The notes beneath the pieces are model-generated. The model was not told where the DNA came from, ran no database searches, and saw only the letters and a list, made by a program, of their open reading frames with translations. Of a stretch of 27,432 bases of DNA, positions 14,244-22,651 are shown in pieces. Source of the stretch: Bacteroidota bacterium (GTDB lineage: Bacteria; Bacteroidota; Bacteroidia; Flavobacteriales_F; PHOS-HE28); NCBI GenBank assembly GCA_023418095.1, contig JAEZDL010000234.1, positions 1-27,432 on the forward strand, in the 5' to 3' direction. How positions within the stretch are numbered: position 1 is the stretch's first letter; the number at the start of each line of letters is the position of its first letter. A program made the position numbers and the translations under genes.

Positions 14244-15200
14244 TCAGTGATCCCTGCGCTTGCGCATGATCCCGCCTTTCACATCCTTCACTGGATTCAT
14301 CACGATGAAGGCGTTGGGATCGATCTTCTGCACTTCGGATAGGAAACGGCTCACTTCCAGGCGTGTGAGCACGCAGTAGATGATGTCCACATCGGCCGAG
14401 CTGGCGCCGCGCGTGAAGCCGCGTTTTCCGTTGTAGACCGTGAGGCCGCGGCCCATGGTATTCCCGATCATGTCGCGGATCGCTTCATGGTGCGGACTTA
14501 TGATCGTAATTCCTGTGTACTCCTCGATCCCTTCGATCACCATGTCCATGGTCTTACCTGCGGCCACGAAGGTGATCATGGCGTAGAGCGCGGTCTCCAC
14601 ATCGATCAGGATGGCGGCCACGGAGAAGATGATCACGTTGATCAGCATCACCACATCGCCGATCGTGATCCCGATCCGGCGGCCAAGCGCCAGCGCCAGC
14701 ACTTCGGTACCATCGAGCACGCTTCCACCGCGCACTGCAAGCCCGATCCCCGCGCCCATGAAGAATCCACCGAAAGCCGCCACCAAAAGCTTATCAGTGG
14801 TCACTTCCGGAAAATCGAACAGCCAGGTGACCACGGCCAGCGAAAGGATCGTGAGGGTGGCATGCAGGGCGAAGGACTTTCCGATCAGTTTGTAGGCAAT
14901 GAAGAGGAATGGGATGTTCACCACCACGAGCACGGCCGGGAACGGCAATTCCATGAGCCGGCTTATCATCAGGGTGATCCCCGTGGCGCCACCGTCAAGG
15001 AAGCCACTGGGGAGCAGAAAACCTTCCAGCGCAAAAGCCGCAGAAAATACTCCAAGGCCTGAGAATGCGACATCCTTCAGCGTGCGCAGTATGCCGATCC
15101 GCCATTTCAGCAGTTGCCGCGCACGCTTGTACGGCGATCTCTCCCGCTGCCATTTGGGAACGGGCAGGCTGCGAAGTATCCGGTGCCTCTTTTTGGTCAC
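14244..15200 (-). CDS. YitT-family membrane protein (YitT domain plus DUF2179)
   Basis: About 318 residues from a GTG at 15200; the longest frame (ATG 15299) would overlap the preceding metallophosphoesterase gene by 67 bp, so I prefer the later start. A basic N-terminus leads into five or six hydrophobic segments with the family's G-F-L-D-G-G-A-T-G-I and G-G-S-V-L-D-G-T-E-V-L-A signatures. The soluble C-terminal part (T-I-I-S-P-H-H-E-A-I ... R-G-L-T-V-Y-N-G-K-R-G-F ... I-Y-C-V-L-T-R-L-E-V) is a DUF2179 domain. The family is an uncharacterised inner-membrane protein, widespread in Bacteroidota and Firmicutes. It is 32 bp downstream of the metallophosphoesterase, perhaps cotranscribed. The function is unknown. 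Confidence 0.88.
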   Translation of the reverse strand: MTKKRHRILRSLPVPKWQRERSPYKRARQLLKWRIGILRTLKDVAFSGLGVFSAAFALEGFLLPSGFLDGGATGITLMISRLMELPFPAVLVVVNIPFLFIAYKLIGKSFALHATLTILSLAVVTWLFDFPEVTTDKLLVAAFGGFFMGAGIGLAVRGGSVLDGTEVLALALGRRIGITIGDVVMLINVIIFSVAAILIDVETALYAMITFVAAGKTMDMVIEGIEEYTGITIISPHHEAIRDMIGNTMGRGLTVYNGKRGFTRGASSADVDIIYCVLTRLEVSRFLSEVQKIDPNAFIVMNPVKDVKGGIMRKRRDH

Positions 15201-15232
15201 GTGCGCAAGGTAACTTTTGCCACCGACCCAAC

Positions 15233-16039
15233 TCAGGTCCGATCGACCTTCACCAACAACGACTTGAACTTTCCGCGCTCCACCTCGACCTTTACCCATT
15301 CCCCAGCCTTCGGCCAGGGAGCTGTTGTGAAAGGTGTACCATCCGGGAATTCGCCTGCACTGTGGAAATGCGTATGCCCCATGAACACATGCGCAGGCTT
15401 GTGCCCGGCGATGATCTCATGCAAAGGGTGAAGATGATCGGGTGATAGCTGGCTTGGATCGGTGGGCGGCACGTGCATCAATACGATCGTAGGCCCCTCG
15501 TGCGGGGCCGCCAGCGTGGTGCGCAGCCAATCGTATTCGATCGGGATCTCGCTTTCGGTCACCACATTATCGAAAAGAACGAAGCGAACACCACCGGCTA
15601 CGAATTGCTGGTTACGTGCACCGAACATCGCCTCGAACGTCGGCCTTCCCGTCCCGCGGTGCTCGCGATTTCCGATCGCGGTCACGAACGGCAAGGGTTG
15701 CTCCTTCATGATCCGCAGGTAATCCTTCAATTCGTTCCGATCACCTTTTTCCGTGACATCGCCACATACAAGGATGAAGGAGACCGAACTGTCCGATCGG
15801 AGATGCTGGAGCAATGCCTGGAGATCTCCGTATTCCTGGTGCGTATCGGCCGTGATCGCGAACGAAAAGTCCGCCTTTTCAACACCGATCCTCTCCTGGA
15901 TCCGCGCGATCTGGGTGGCATTCACTCCGGTCTCCAGCGAATCAGGTTCCTTTGCAAGCGGCTGTTTCACATAGGGTTCATCGCAACCCAGCACCAGAAA
16001 AAAGAGCAGGAAAAGAGCTATCGCGGTGGAACCCTTCAT
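15233..16039 (-). CDS. Lipoprotein metallophosphoesterase
   Basis: 268 residues. Residues 1-18 are a lipoprotein signal with lipobox LVLGC (Cys19), so the enzyme is likely anchored outside the cytoplasm. Calcineurin-like phosphoesterase motifs: A-D65-T-H67, C-G93-D94-V, the GN(H/D) block as G123-N-R125-E-H127, V-L-M-H-V-P-P, and F-M-G-H-T-H-F-H. Metal ligands are present, but the His that usually follows G-N is Arg125, with a His two residues later. Substrate unknown. It is divergent from the S8 peptidase gene across a 99-bp spacer, and YitT follows on the same strand. A minus-strand TACTTTTC box about 12-20 bp before the ATG is a weak promoter candidate. Confidence 0.85.
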   Translation of the reverse strand: MKGSTAIALFLLFFLVLGCDEPYVKQPLAKEPDSLETGVNATQIARIQERIGVEKADFSFAITADTHQEYGDLQALLQHLRSDSSVSFILVCGDVTEKGDRNELKDYLRIMKEQPLPFVTAIGNREHRGTGRPTFEAMFGARNQQFVAGGVRFVLFDNVVTESEIPIEYDWLRTTLAAPHEGPTIVLMHVPPTDPSQLSPDHLHPLHEIIAGHKPAHVFMGHTHFHSAGEFPDGTPFTTAPWPKAGEWVKVEVERGKFKSLLVKVDRT

Positions 16040-16138
16040 CGCCGAATTCTTGAAAAGTAGCTCATTTCGACCCCGATCGATCCACTTGACGTTCGATCGG
16101 GTTCTTCCGTATTTCGTGCCGCCCTTGTAAATTGCATC

Positions 16139-18832
16139 ATGCTCCGAACCTTACCGATCCGAAACCTCTTTCTTCTGCTTTTACTTCTCGCGGCATTGCC
16201 GCTCGCCCAGGCGCAACTCGCAGAGCCCGGGATCATTCCAGGACGCATCCTGTTCATGGTCGCCGATGGCGCCGATCCGCACAAGATCGCTGCCGATCTG
16301 CGAACGATCGATGGCGTGAACACGAACGCTTCGATCCTAATGGAAGTGAGTGCGCCCATGCGGATCTGGGAAATGCAGTTCGATCATGAGGCTGTAGCGC
16401 AACAGAAAATGCTCGATGCCGTGAAGCGCCACCGATCCGTGATGATCGCCCAGAACGATCATCCCGCCACGTTCCGCGCCGTGCCGAACGATCCCGGTTA
16501 TGCCAGCCAATGGCATCACCAGAACATTGACAGTGAAGCAGCCTGGAACGTGACCACCGGTGGTACCACGGCGGATGGCGATGAGATCGTGGTGTGCGTG
16601 ATCGAAGCGGCGAACCTGATGCACAGTGATCTTGTAGGCAACCGATGGGTGAATACGCAGGAAGTGGCGAACAATGGGATCGATGATGACGGCAACGGCT
16701 ACGTGGATGACTACGACGGCTGGAATCCCGGCGCGAACAACGACAACAACCTGTTCGGCGGATCGCACGGTACAAGTGTGGCAGGAATGATCGGTGCGAA
16801 AGGGAACAATGGCGCTGGTGTGACAGGAGCGAATTGGAACGTGAAGATCATGGTGGTGACCGTCGGAAGCCTTACGCAATCAAACGTGATCGCGTCGTAC
16901 ACCTATCCGCTGATCCAACGCCGCCGCTACAACGACAGCAACGGCACACAAGGAGCTTTTGTGGTCGCCACCAATGCGAGCTGGGGGATCGATGGCGGTG
17001 ATCCAGATGATTATCCGCTTTGGTGCGCGATCTATGACACACTGGGTACAGAAGGCGTTCTGAATTGCGGTGCTACTTCCAACAGCAACGTGAATGTCGA
17101 TGTTGTGGGCGATCTGCCAACAGCGTGTTCCAGCCCGTTCATGGTGAGCGTTACCGCGACGAACAGCAACAACATGCGCACCTTCAGTGGCTATGGAGCC
17201 ACCACGATCGATGTAGGTGCGCCGGGTGAAGCGGTGGTGACCACGGCAGGAACCACCAGCGGTAGCACCGGAACCACCACGACGAACGGAACCTCCTTCG
17301 CAAGCCCGCTCACAGCCGGTGTGATCGGATTGCTCTACGCGGTGCCTTGTGCTTCAATGATGGACCTAGTGAAGAGCGATCCATCGGCTGGAGCCCTTTA
17401 CATCCGCCAGAAACTTTTCCAGGGCGTTGAACAGGTCGGGAATCTTCCCGGGCAGACGGTAACAGGTGGAAGGATCAACGCCAACAACAGCGTGCAACTG
17501 GTCGTAAGCGAATGCACTTCCCTGGGTTGCCTGCCGCCTGGCGGATCAGCAGTGAACGAAACAACACCGACATCGGTGCAACTTACCTGGACCGGATCCG
17601 CAGGGAGCCAGTACAACCTGCGTTATCGCGCGATCGGGGCCGCTCAGTGGACCAATGTTAACGGGCTGAGCACTGCGAGTTACGCGTTGAGCGGGCTCGC
17701 TGTGTGTGGCTCCTACGAATTCCAGGTGCAACGGATCTGCAGTGGCACAACGAGCAATTTCAGTTCTTCCACATCGTGGACACTTTCGGGTTGCTGCACG
17801 CCTGTGACCGTTGAGATCGCGACGGATCGATATGGACAGGAAACCACCTGGTCGATCACGAACGGAACAACGACCTTCGCTTCCGGTGGGCCGTACACTC
17901 AGATGGGCAGCAACGGCGCATATGTGAAGCCGAGCGTTGAATTGTGCCTTCCGGATGGCTGCTATCAATTGGTTGTGAATGATACTTATGGCGATGGGAT
18001 CTGCTGTGCGTACGGTAATGGTTATGTGCGCGTGAAGGATGAAGATGGCAACGTGCTGGCGAACGCTGCCACGTTCACCTATCAAGCGAACGCACCGTTC
18101 TGCGTTACTTCCAGCATAAAGGCCGATGTGAAGGTGTGGCTCCAGGGGCCATACGGCGTTGGGCCATTGATGAGCGATGCTTTGCGGGCCGGGAACCACA
18201 TCCCGTTGAACGAACCGTATTCCGCGACAGGCCTTTCCGGTGGCGGTGAATCGATCGCATCAAGTGTATTGGCGACCACCGGCAACAATGCGATCGTGGA
18301 TTGGATCAGGGTGGAGCTCCGATCGGATCCCACCACGCTTGTTGCGGCGCGGCATGGCCTGTTGCAGCGCGATGGTGATATCGTGGACGTTGATGGTACA
18401 TCACCGCTTTCCTTCACTGCGGCACCAGGGAGTTACCACATTGCAGTGAAGCACCGCAATCACCTGGGTTGCATGACGGCTTCACCGATCGCGATCTCCG
18501 GGACCGCGGCCTCCATCGATCTGCGCACGAGCGCAACATCCGCGTACGGCACCGATGCCCGTTACAGCAACGGTACATTGCGCGCACTTTGGGCCGGGAA
18601 TACGGTGGCTGATGGTCAACTGAAATACACCGGCATGAACAACGATCGGGATCGGATCCTGCAGCAGATCGGCGGTCTGGTGCCTACGAATTCCATCAGC
18701 GGATATCATCCGGCGGATGTAAACCTCGACGGCGTGGTGCGATATACGGGAACTGGCAACGATCGTGATATCATTCTGCAGAACATCGGCGGAACGATCC
18801 CCACGAACGTGCGTACGCAACAGGTCCCCTAA
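16139..18832 (+). CDS. Secreted subtilisin-like (S8) peptidase with Fn3, conserved Cys-rich domain and dockerin-like tail
   Basis: 897 residues. Signal peptide 1-25 (ends A-Q-A-Q). The S8 domain spans about 125-460: His210 in GSHGTSVAG, oxyanion Asn279, Ser386 in NGTSFASP. The catalytic Asp position reads V-I-E156-A-A-N-L-M-H-S-D-L, so Glu replaces Asp. Residues 180-197 carry a D-D-D-G-N-G-Y-V-D-D-Y-D calcium-binding-like insertion. Then a fibronectin III domain (about 464-550), a Cys-rich beta domain with Y-G-D-G-I-C-C-A-Y-G-N-G, a conserved L-Q-G-P-Y ... D-W-I-R-V-E-L-R module, and a tail with two copies of Y-T-G-x-x-N-D-R-D-x-I-L-x-x-I-G-G around D-V-N-L-D-G-V-V. There is no recognisable type A T9SS sorting domain; the tail may serve instead. 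It converges with Ppx/GppA 2 with a 4-bp overlap. Confidence 0.92.
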   Translation: MLRTLPIRNLFLLLLLLAALPLAQAQLAEPGIIPGRILFMVADGADPHKIAADLRTIDGVNTNASILMEVSAPMRIWEMQFDHEAVAQQKMLDAVKRHRSVMIAQNDHPATFRAVPNDPGYASQWHHQNIDSEAAWNVTTGGTTADGDEIVVCVIEAANLMHSDLVGNRWVNTQEVANNGIDDDGNGYVDDYDGWNPGANNDNNLFGGSHGTSVAGMIGAKGNNGAGVTGANWNVKIMVVTVGSLTQSNVIASYTYPLIQRRRYNDSNGTQGAFVVATNASWGIDGGDPDDYPLWCAIYDTLGTEGVLNCGATSNSNVNVDVVGDLPTACSSPFMVSVTATNSNNMRTFSGYGATTIDVGAPGEAVVTTAGTTSGSTGTTTTNGTSFASPLTAGVIGLLYAVPCASMMDLVKSDPSAGALYIRQKLFQGVEQVGNLPGQTVTGGRINANNSVQLVVSECTSLGCLPPGGSAVNETTPTSVQLTWTGSAGSQYNLRYRAIGAAQWTNVNGLSTASYALSGLAVCGSYEFQVQRICSGTTSNFSSSTSWTLSGCCTPVTVEIATDRYGQETTWSITNGTTTFASGGPYTQMGSNGAYVKPSVELCLPDGCYQLVVNDTYGDGICCAYGNGYVRVKDEDGNVLANAATFTYQANAPFCVTSSIKADVKVWLQGPYGVGPLMSDALRAGNHIPLNEPYSATGLSGGGESIASSVLATTGNNAIVDWIRVELRSDPTTLVAARHGLLQRDGDIVDVDGTSPLSFTAAPGSYHIAVKHRNHLGCMTASPIAISGTAASIDLRTSATSAYGTDARYSNGTLRALWAGNTVADGQLKYTGMNNDRDRILQQIGGLVPTNSISGYHPADVNLDGVVRYTGTGNDRDIILQNIGGTIPTNVRTQQVP

Positions 18833-19764
18833 CCGTTGCGCAGTTCGCGGATCGCAGCACCTTCCTTGAGCGAATAACGGCTCCACGCCATATCGCGGAT
18901 GCCACTTGCAACGAGTACCCGATCGATCGCGATGAATGCGTAGATGATCGTGTCCACGCGGTGCGCTGGAAGTCCGGGAGATGCGGATCGTTCTTCGCGC
19001 GAAAGCCTGAAAAGCCGATCCTTAAGTTCCTCGAACCGATCGGTGGTGAACGAATAGGATCGCTGATCGACCTGGATCTGTTCATTCACAATGGCGCTGA
19101 GCATGGCCGCGATGCTCTCGAAACTTCCGGCGCTACCGATCAGCAGGTGCGGCTCATGCCGATCGATGATCTGCCAGAGCGGTTCCAGTTGCGCATCGAA
19201 GAATTCCGCGACCCGAAGCTCATCATCAACGCCGATCGGATCACCGATCGGAATGCGCTCCCTTACCCGTGTAAGGCCAACTTCGAAGCTTTGCTTCCAC
19301 ATCAAGGCCTTGTTGGTGGCGAGAATGAATTCGATGCTTCCGCCGCCAATATCCATCACCAAAGCGGGCTTTGAAGTGAAGGGAACCGCGAGGCGCACAC
19401 CATCCAGGATGATCGATGCCTCATCGCCGCCGGCGAGCACTTCGATCCGTATGCCGCGTTCTGCCGCGGCACGAATAAGATCCTTCGCGTTCGCTGCATT
19501 GCGGAACGTGGAACAACCGAAACCCTTTGCTTCACTCACGCCATGCGATCGGGCGACAAGCATGATCCGGTCCAATGCGGAAAGTCCACGATCGAAAGCC
19601 TCCGGGCCGATCACGCCGCGCTCCAGCCCATCTTTTCCGAGAAGAACGGGGATCTCTTCCTGATGAATGATGTGAAGTCCGATCTGTTCAGTTGACGACC
19701 GATCGGGTTCAAAGATGAGCAGGTTGAAGGTGTTGGTACCGAGATCGATGATCGCGCGAGGCAT
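18829..19764 (-). CDS. Ppx/GppA-family exopolyphosphatase (copy 2)
   Basis: 311 residues. Phosphate 1 motif A-I-I-D-L-G-T-N-T-F-N-L at 4-15, G-C-S-T-F-R-N-A-A-N near 84-93, phosphate 2 motif V-M-D-I-G-G-G-S-I-E-F near 136-146, and L-I-G-S-A-G-S-F-E-S adenosine motif near 209-218. It is expected to degrade polyphosphate or pppGpp in the cytoplasm. Only the N-terminal catalytic domains are present, as usual in Bacteroidota. It is distinct from copy 1 at 1542-2426 (clearly divergent outside motifs). Its 3' end overlaps the S8 gene end by 4 bp. Its leader contains the heptamer tandem repeat, which begins 17 bp upstream of the ATG. Confidence 0.93.
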   Translation of the reverse strand: MPRAIIDLGTNTFNLLIFEPDRSSTEQIGLHIIHQEEIPVLLGKDGLERGVIGPEAFDRGLSALDRIMLVARSHGVSEAKGFGCSTFRNAANAKDLIRAAAERGIRIEVLAGGDEASIILDGVRLAVPFTSKPALVMDIGGGSIEFILATNKALMWKQSFEVGLTRVRERIPIGDPIGVDDELRVAEFFDAQLEPLWQIIDRHEPHLLIGSAGSFESIAAMLSAIVNEQIQVDQRSYSFTTDRFEELKDRLFRLSREERSASPGLPAHRVDTIIYAFIAIDRVLVASGIRDMAWSRYSLKEGAAIRELRNG

Positions 19765-19780
19765 GGGGGAAAAGTACAGT

Positions 19781-19899
19781 GGCGAGTGGCGAGTCTTGAG
19801 TCTTGAGTCTTGAATCTTGAGTCTTGAGTCTTGAGTCTTGAGTCGTGAGTCGTGAGTTGTGAATGGTGAAATGGTGAAATGGTGAATGGTGAATGGTGA
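19781..19899. repeat. Heptamer tandem repeat, about 17 units
   Basis: Consecutive 7-bp units with consensus NNTGAGT: GGCGAGT twice, CTTGAGT about seven times (one CTTGAAT), CGTGAGT twice, TGTGAAT, then GGTGAAAT twice (8 bp) and GGTGAAT twice. Identity is high in the centre and decays towards GGTGAAT at the right. It sits in the 5' leader of the minus-strand Ppx/GppA gene. The array is not a CRISPR, since there are no unique spacers. Confidence 0.9.
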
Positions 19900-19962
19900 T
19901 CAGATCCTGGTGGCGATAGAATGCTTCAACGGGATGATGCTCTTTGGCCTGCTGTTGCGTGA

Positions 19963-20031
19963 GGGATAGAAGCGGAAAGCCCGCAAGCGACCGAGGAACG
20001 AGGGAGTGCGGACTTGAAGCGTATAGCCCGA
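19963..20031. repeat. Two-half repeat element
   Basis: Two 22-bp halves in direct orientation, 19963-19984 and 20010-20031, agree at about 17 positions (core GAAGCG, A, AGCCCG), 47 bp start to start, separated by a purine-rich stretch with GACCGAGGAACGAGGGAG. I have an impression of similar sequences between genes of other Bacteroidota, so this may be a copy of a dispersed element, but that cannot be shown here. Confidence 0.6.
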
Positions 20032-20092
20032 CGGCGAGTCTTCGAGCCGGCACGCCCTTGGAAACAGTTGACCGTTTACGGTTGGCAGCGGA

Positions 20093-21403
20093 TCAGCCGC
20101 GATAGAACAGCCACCTGCCCATTTCGCGCCAGCTGGCTTTTTTGCCGTACATGAGGATGCCTGTACGGTAGATGCGGCCGGCGAACCAGGTGGTGAACAG
20201 GAAGGTGCCGATCAGCAGGAACATGCTCAGGAACAACTGCCACATGGGAGCGCTGCCCATCGCTACGCGCACCATCATGACCACCGGACTTGTGAACGGT
20301 ATGAGGCTGCACCAGACGACCGCCGGGCTGCCGGGATTGTACACCGCGATCTGCGCGATGATGAGGGCTCCGATCATGGGCAATGTGACCGGCAGCATGA
20401 ACTGTTGTGTGTCCGATTCACTATCCACCGCCGATCCGATCGCTGCGAGCAACGAGCTGTAAAGCAGGTAACCGCCGATGAAGTAGAAGATGAACATGCC
20501 GAGCGTGAGCGGCAGATCGATCTGCTTCAGTGCCTGAACGATCTTCACGTCGTTCACATCGGGCATGGCGGCCTGTGCGCCGAGCTGTTCCTGCATCTGT
20601 GCGGTCATCGGCGTGTTGGCGACCGTCATTGGATCGATCCGGTCCTTGAGCAAAAGCGTGGATCCAACGGTGATGAGCGTAACGGTGATGATGATCCACA
20701 GCATGAACTGGGTGAAACCGACGAGCGCGATGCCCACGATCTTGCCCATCATCAATTGGAACGGCCGCACGGAGCTGATCAGCACTTCCACCACGCGGTT
20801 CTGCTTCTCTTCCATGACCCCGCGCATCACCTGCACGCCGTAGAGAAAGATGAAGATGAACATGAAGTAGCCGAAGAAGAATCCGATCCCGGCGCGTTCC
20901 TGCTCAAGTGATTCCACGCCGACGCGATCGATGTCGAAAAGCTTTACAACGAGTGATTTGCGCACGCGGCGATAGGCTTCCTCATCGATCGATTCGCCGC
21001 GCAGTTTCGCCAGTTCCACCGACCTTTCGATCTCACCGCTTATGGTACGCTGGATGTTGAGGCTCGGCAGATCGCGGTAATAGAAGAGCACCGTGTTGGT
21101 GGTTAGGATATCCTCATTCACATCGACCATCACCGTGAACGGACTTTTCTTGAAATCCTCATCGCTCCATTCGCGCTGGTCGAGGTGATAGGTGATGCCT
21201 TCGGTATTGCGCAGATCGCCGATGATGCCGGCCTTGTCCACGATGAGCACGGTGTGATGATCGGTCTCCTGCAGTCCCAGGTAGGCGGCCAGTGTAATGC
21301 CGCCGGCGATCAGCACAGGGCCAAGGATCGTCATGATAAGAAAGCTGGCCTTCCTTACGCGTGTAATGAATTCCCTCCAGATGATGAGGCGGATCTTGTT
21401 CAT
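20093..21403 (-). CDS. ABC-2 type transporter permease (NatB-like)
   Basis: 436 residues. An N-terminal membrane segment (about 21-45, after W-R-E-F-I-T-R-V-R-K) is followed by a large extracytoplasmic region (about 50-165) and five or six further hydrophobic segments (about 175-195, 230-255, 310-330, 340-360, 370-390, 400-420). This is the layout of NatB/ABC-2 exporter permeases. With the ATPase encoded 14 bp upstream it should form an export pump, perhaps for sodium, a drug or a lipid; the substrate cannot be told. It is the last gene before the repeat-containing spacer. Confidence 0.9.
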   Translation of the reverse strand: MNKIRLIIWREFITRVRKASFLIMTILGPVLIAGGITLAAYLGLQETDHHTVLIVDKAGIIGDLRNTEGITYHLDQREWSDEDFKKSPFTVMVDVNEDILTTNTVLFYYRDLPSLNIQRTISGEIERSVELAKLRGESIDEEAYRRVRKSLVVKLFDIDRVGVESLEQERAGIGFFFGYFMFIFIFLYGVQVMRGVMEEKQNRVVEVLISSVRPFQLMMGKIVGIALVGFTQFMLWIIITVTLITVGSTLLLKDRIDPMTVANTPMTAQMQEQLGAQAAMPDVNDVKIVQALKQIDLPLTLGMFIFYFIGGYLLYSSLLAAIGSAVDSESDTQQFMLPVTLPMIGALIIAQIAVYNPGSPAVVWCSLIPFTSPVVMMVRVAMGSAPMWQLFLSMFLLIGTFLFTTWFAGRIYRTGILMYGKKASWREMGRWLFYRG

Positions 21404-21417
21404 TCCCTGCTTCGTTC

Positions 21418-22365
21418 TTACTCCGTGATACCCTCCGTAACGCCGCGCTGCGCGCTGTTCTTCGCGCCCACCGTGCGGATGAATACATCGTGCATGCGCG
21501 GCACCTCCTCTTCCACCCCATGGATCTCCACCGAAGTGATCACCTGGCGAAGCACATCGTTCAGCGTGCTGCCTTTGTGGAGCTTCACGCGTGCGTTCGA
21601 GAACTCGGGTCCTTCCTTCACATCAGTGATCTCGCCCACCCAGCCGAGCGCGTTGGCGAACGCCACATGGGTGCCCTTGTATTCGATCCGGTAGGTGTTC
21701 GTAGCGAAGCGCCGGCGGATCTCCTTCACGTTCCCATCCAGCACCTTGTTGCTCTTGTCGATGAGCGCGATGTGATCGCACAATTCCTCCACACTGCCCA
21801 TATTGTGCGTGCTGAGCATGACCGTGACGCCCTGATCGCGCAACCGAAGGATCTCCTCGCGGATCAGTTCGGCGTTGATCGGATCGAAGCCGCTGAACGG
21901 TTCATCCAGGATCAACAAACGTGGTTGATGCAAAACCGTGGTGATGAACTGCACTTTCTGCGCCATGCCTTTGCTGAGTTCCTCCACGCGCTTGTTCCAC
22001 CAGCCACCGATCTCCCAGCGCTCGAACCATTCGCGCAAGCGCGCGGTGGCCACATCCTTTGGAAGGCCTTTCAACCGTGCGAGATAGAGCGCCTGCTCCC
22101 CCACCTTCATCTTCTTGTAAAGCCCACGTTCCTCGGGGAGGTAGCCGAGCCGTTGCACATCCTTCGGGCCCATGGGGTGCCCATCCAGCGTCACTACGCC
22201 TTGATCCGGGCCGGTGATGCGGGTGATGATCCTGATGAGGGTGGTCTTGCCAGCGCCATTGGGTCCGAGCAGCCCGAAGACCTTGCCCGGCGGCACCGTC
22301 ATGGAGATCCCGTTGAGGGCCGTGAAATTGCCGTATCGCTTAACGATGCCTTCCAGTTGCAGCAT
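21418..22365 (-). CDS. ABC transporter ATP-binding protein (NatA-like)
   Basis: 315 residues. Walker A GPNGAGKT (34-41), ABC signature LSKGMAQK (130-137, with a Lys-Gly-Met variant of LSGGQ), Walker B LILDEP (151-156), H-loop His187 in STHNM, and a C-terminal extension of about 90 residues of the DUF4162 type common in NatA-like ATPases. It powers the ABC-2 permease encoded just downstream. A TAACTTTG box 7 bp before the ATG (22373-22380) matches the Bacteroidota -7 consensus, so the pair may be transcribed from here with a very short leader. Confidence 0.95.
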   Translation of the reverse strand: MLQLEGIVKRYGNFTALNGISMTVPPGKVFGLLGPNGAGKTTLIRIITRITGPDQGVVTLDGHPMGPKDVQRLGYLPEERGLYKKMKVGEQALYLARLKGLPKDVATARLREWFERWEIGGWWNKRVEELSKGMAQKVQFITTVLHQPRLLILDEPFSGFDPINAELIREEILRLRDQGVTVMLSTHNMGSVEELCDHIALIDKSNKVLDGNVKEIRRRFATNTYRIEYKGTHVAFANALGWVGEITDVKEGPEFSNARVKLHKGSTLNDVLRQVITSVEIHGVEEEVPRMHDVFIRTVGAKNSAQRGVTEGITE

Positions 22366-22372
22366 GAAGCAA

Positions 22373-22380
22373 CAAAGTTA
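22373..22380 (-). promoter_or_regulatory. Possible -7 box (TAnnTTTG) for the ABC exporter pair
   Basis: TAACTTTG on the minus strand is an exact match to the Bacteroidota -7 consensus, 7 bp before the ATPase ATG. No good -33 TTG/TTTG is seen at the expected distance, so support is limited to one box; the transcript would be almost leaderless. Confidence 0.35.
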
Positions 22381-22620
22381 GTCGGCAGCAAGGGCTGCGG
22401 GCGCCGCTGGTGAAGGGCGGGGGCCGTTGGTGTGATCGGGTAGCAGGTTGAACCGATCGCCGGAAGGCTTGTTCACGAGGCCGCGTACAATTCACCATGT
22501 CATCCCGTGAAAAAGCATGTACCGCGGATCGGGAGCCACACATTCCTTTGCTAAACGGATCGGAACACGAGCGATTTGGGGTCGAGGTCGTACCGGAGCA
22601 GTCGCCCTCCCCCGAAACGA

Positions 22621-22651
22621 GACCCGGCGATCTTTACCGATCGGCCGGGTC
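22621..22651 (-). terminator. Hairpin at the 3' end of deoC
   Basis: GACCCGGC (22621-22628) and GCCGGGTC (22644-22651) are perfect reverse complements around a 15-base loop that itself contains GATC/GATC pairing. The hairpin overlaps the last codons and stop of deoC (22634). The T-run after it on the minus strand is weak (TCGTTTCG), so termination may be partial. The rest of 22380-22620 holds no convincing gene. Confidence 0.45.

Larger units (their letters stand above)
19765..20092. other. Intergenic spacer with two repeat structures
   Basis: No gene seen in 328 bp between the ABC permease and Ppx/GppA 2. The left third is a heptamer tandem repeat (19781-19899); the right part holds a two-half repeat element (19963-20031) followed by CGGC/GCCG inverted repeats at about 20031-20052. 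Any promoter for the Ppx/GppA gene must lie within or next to the tandem repeat. Confidence 0.65.

Noticed and set aside
19781..19899. CRISPR array
   Set aside because: Units are 7-8 bp, directly adjoining, with no unique spacers and no cas genes nearby.
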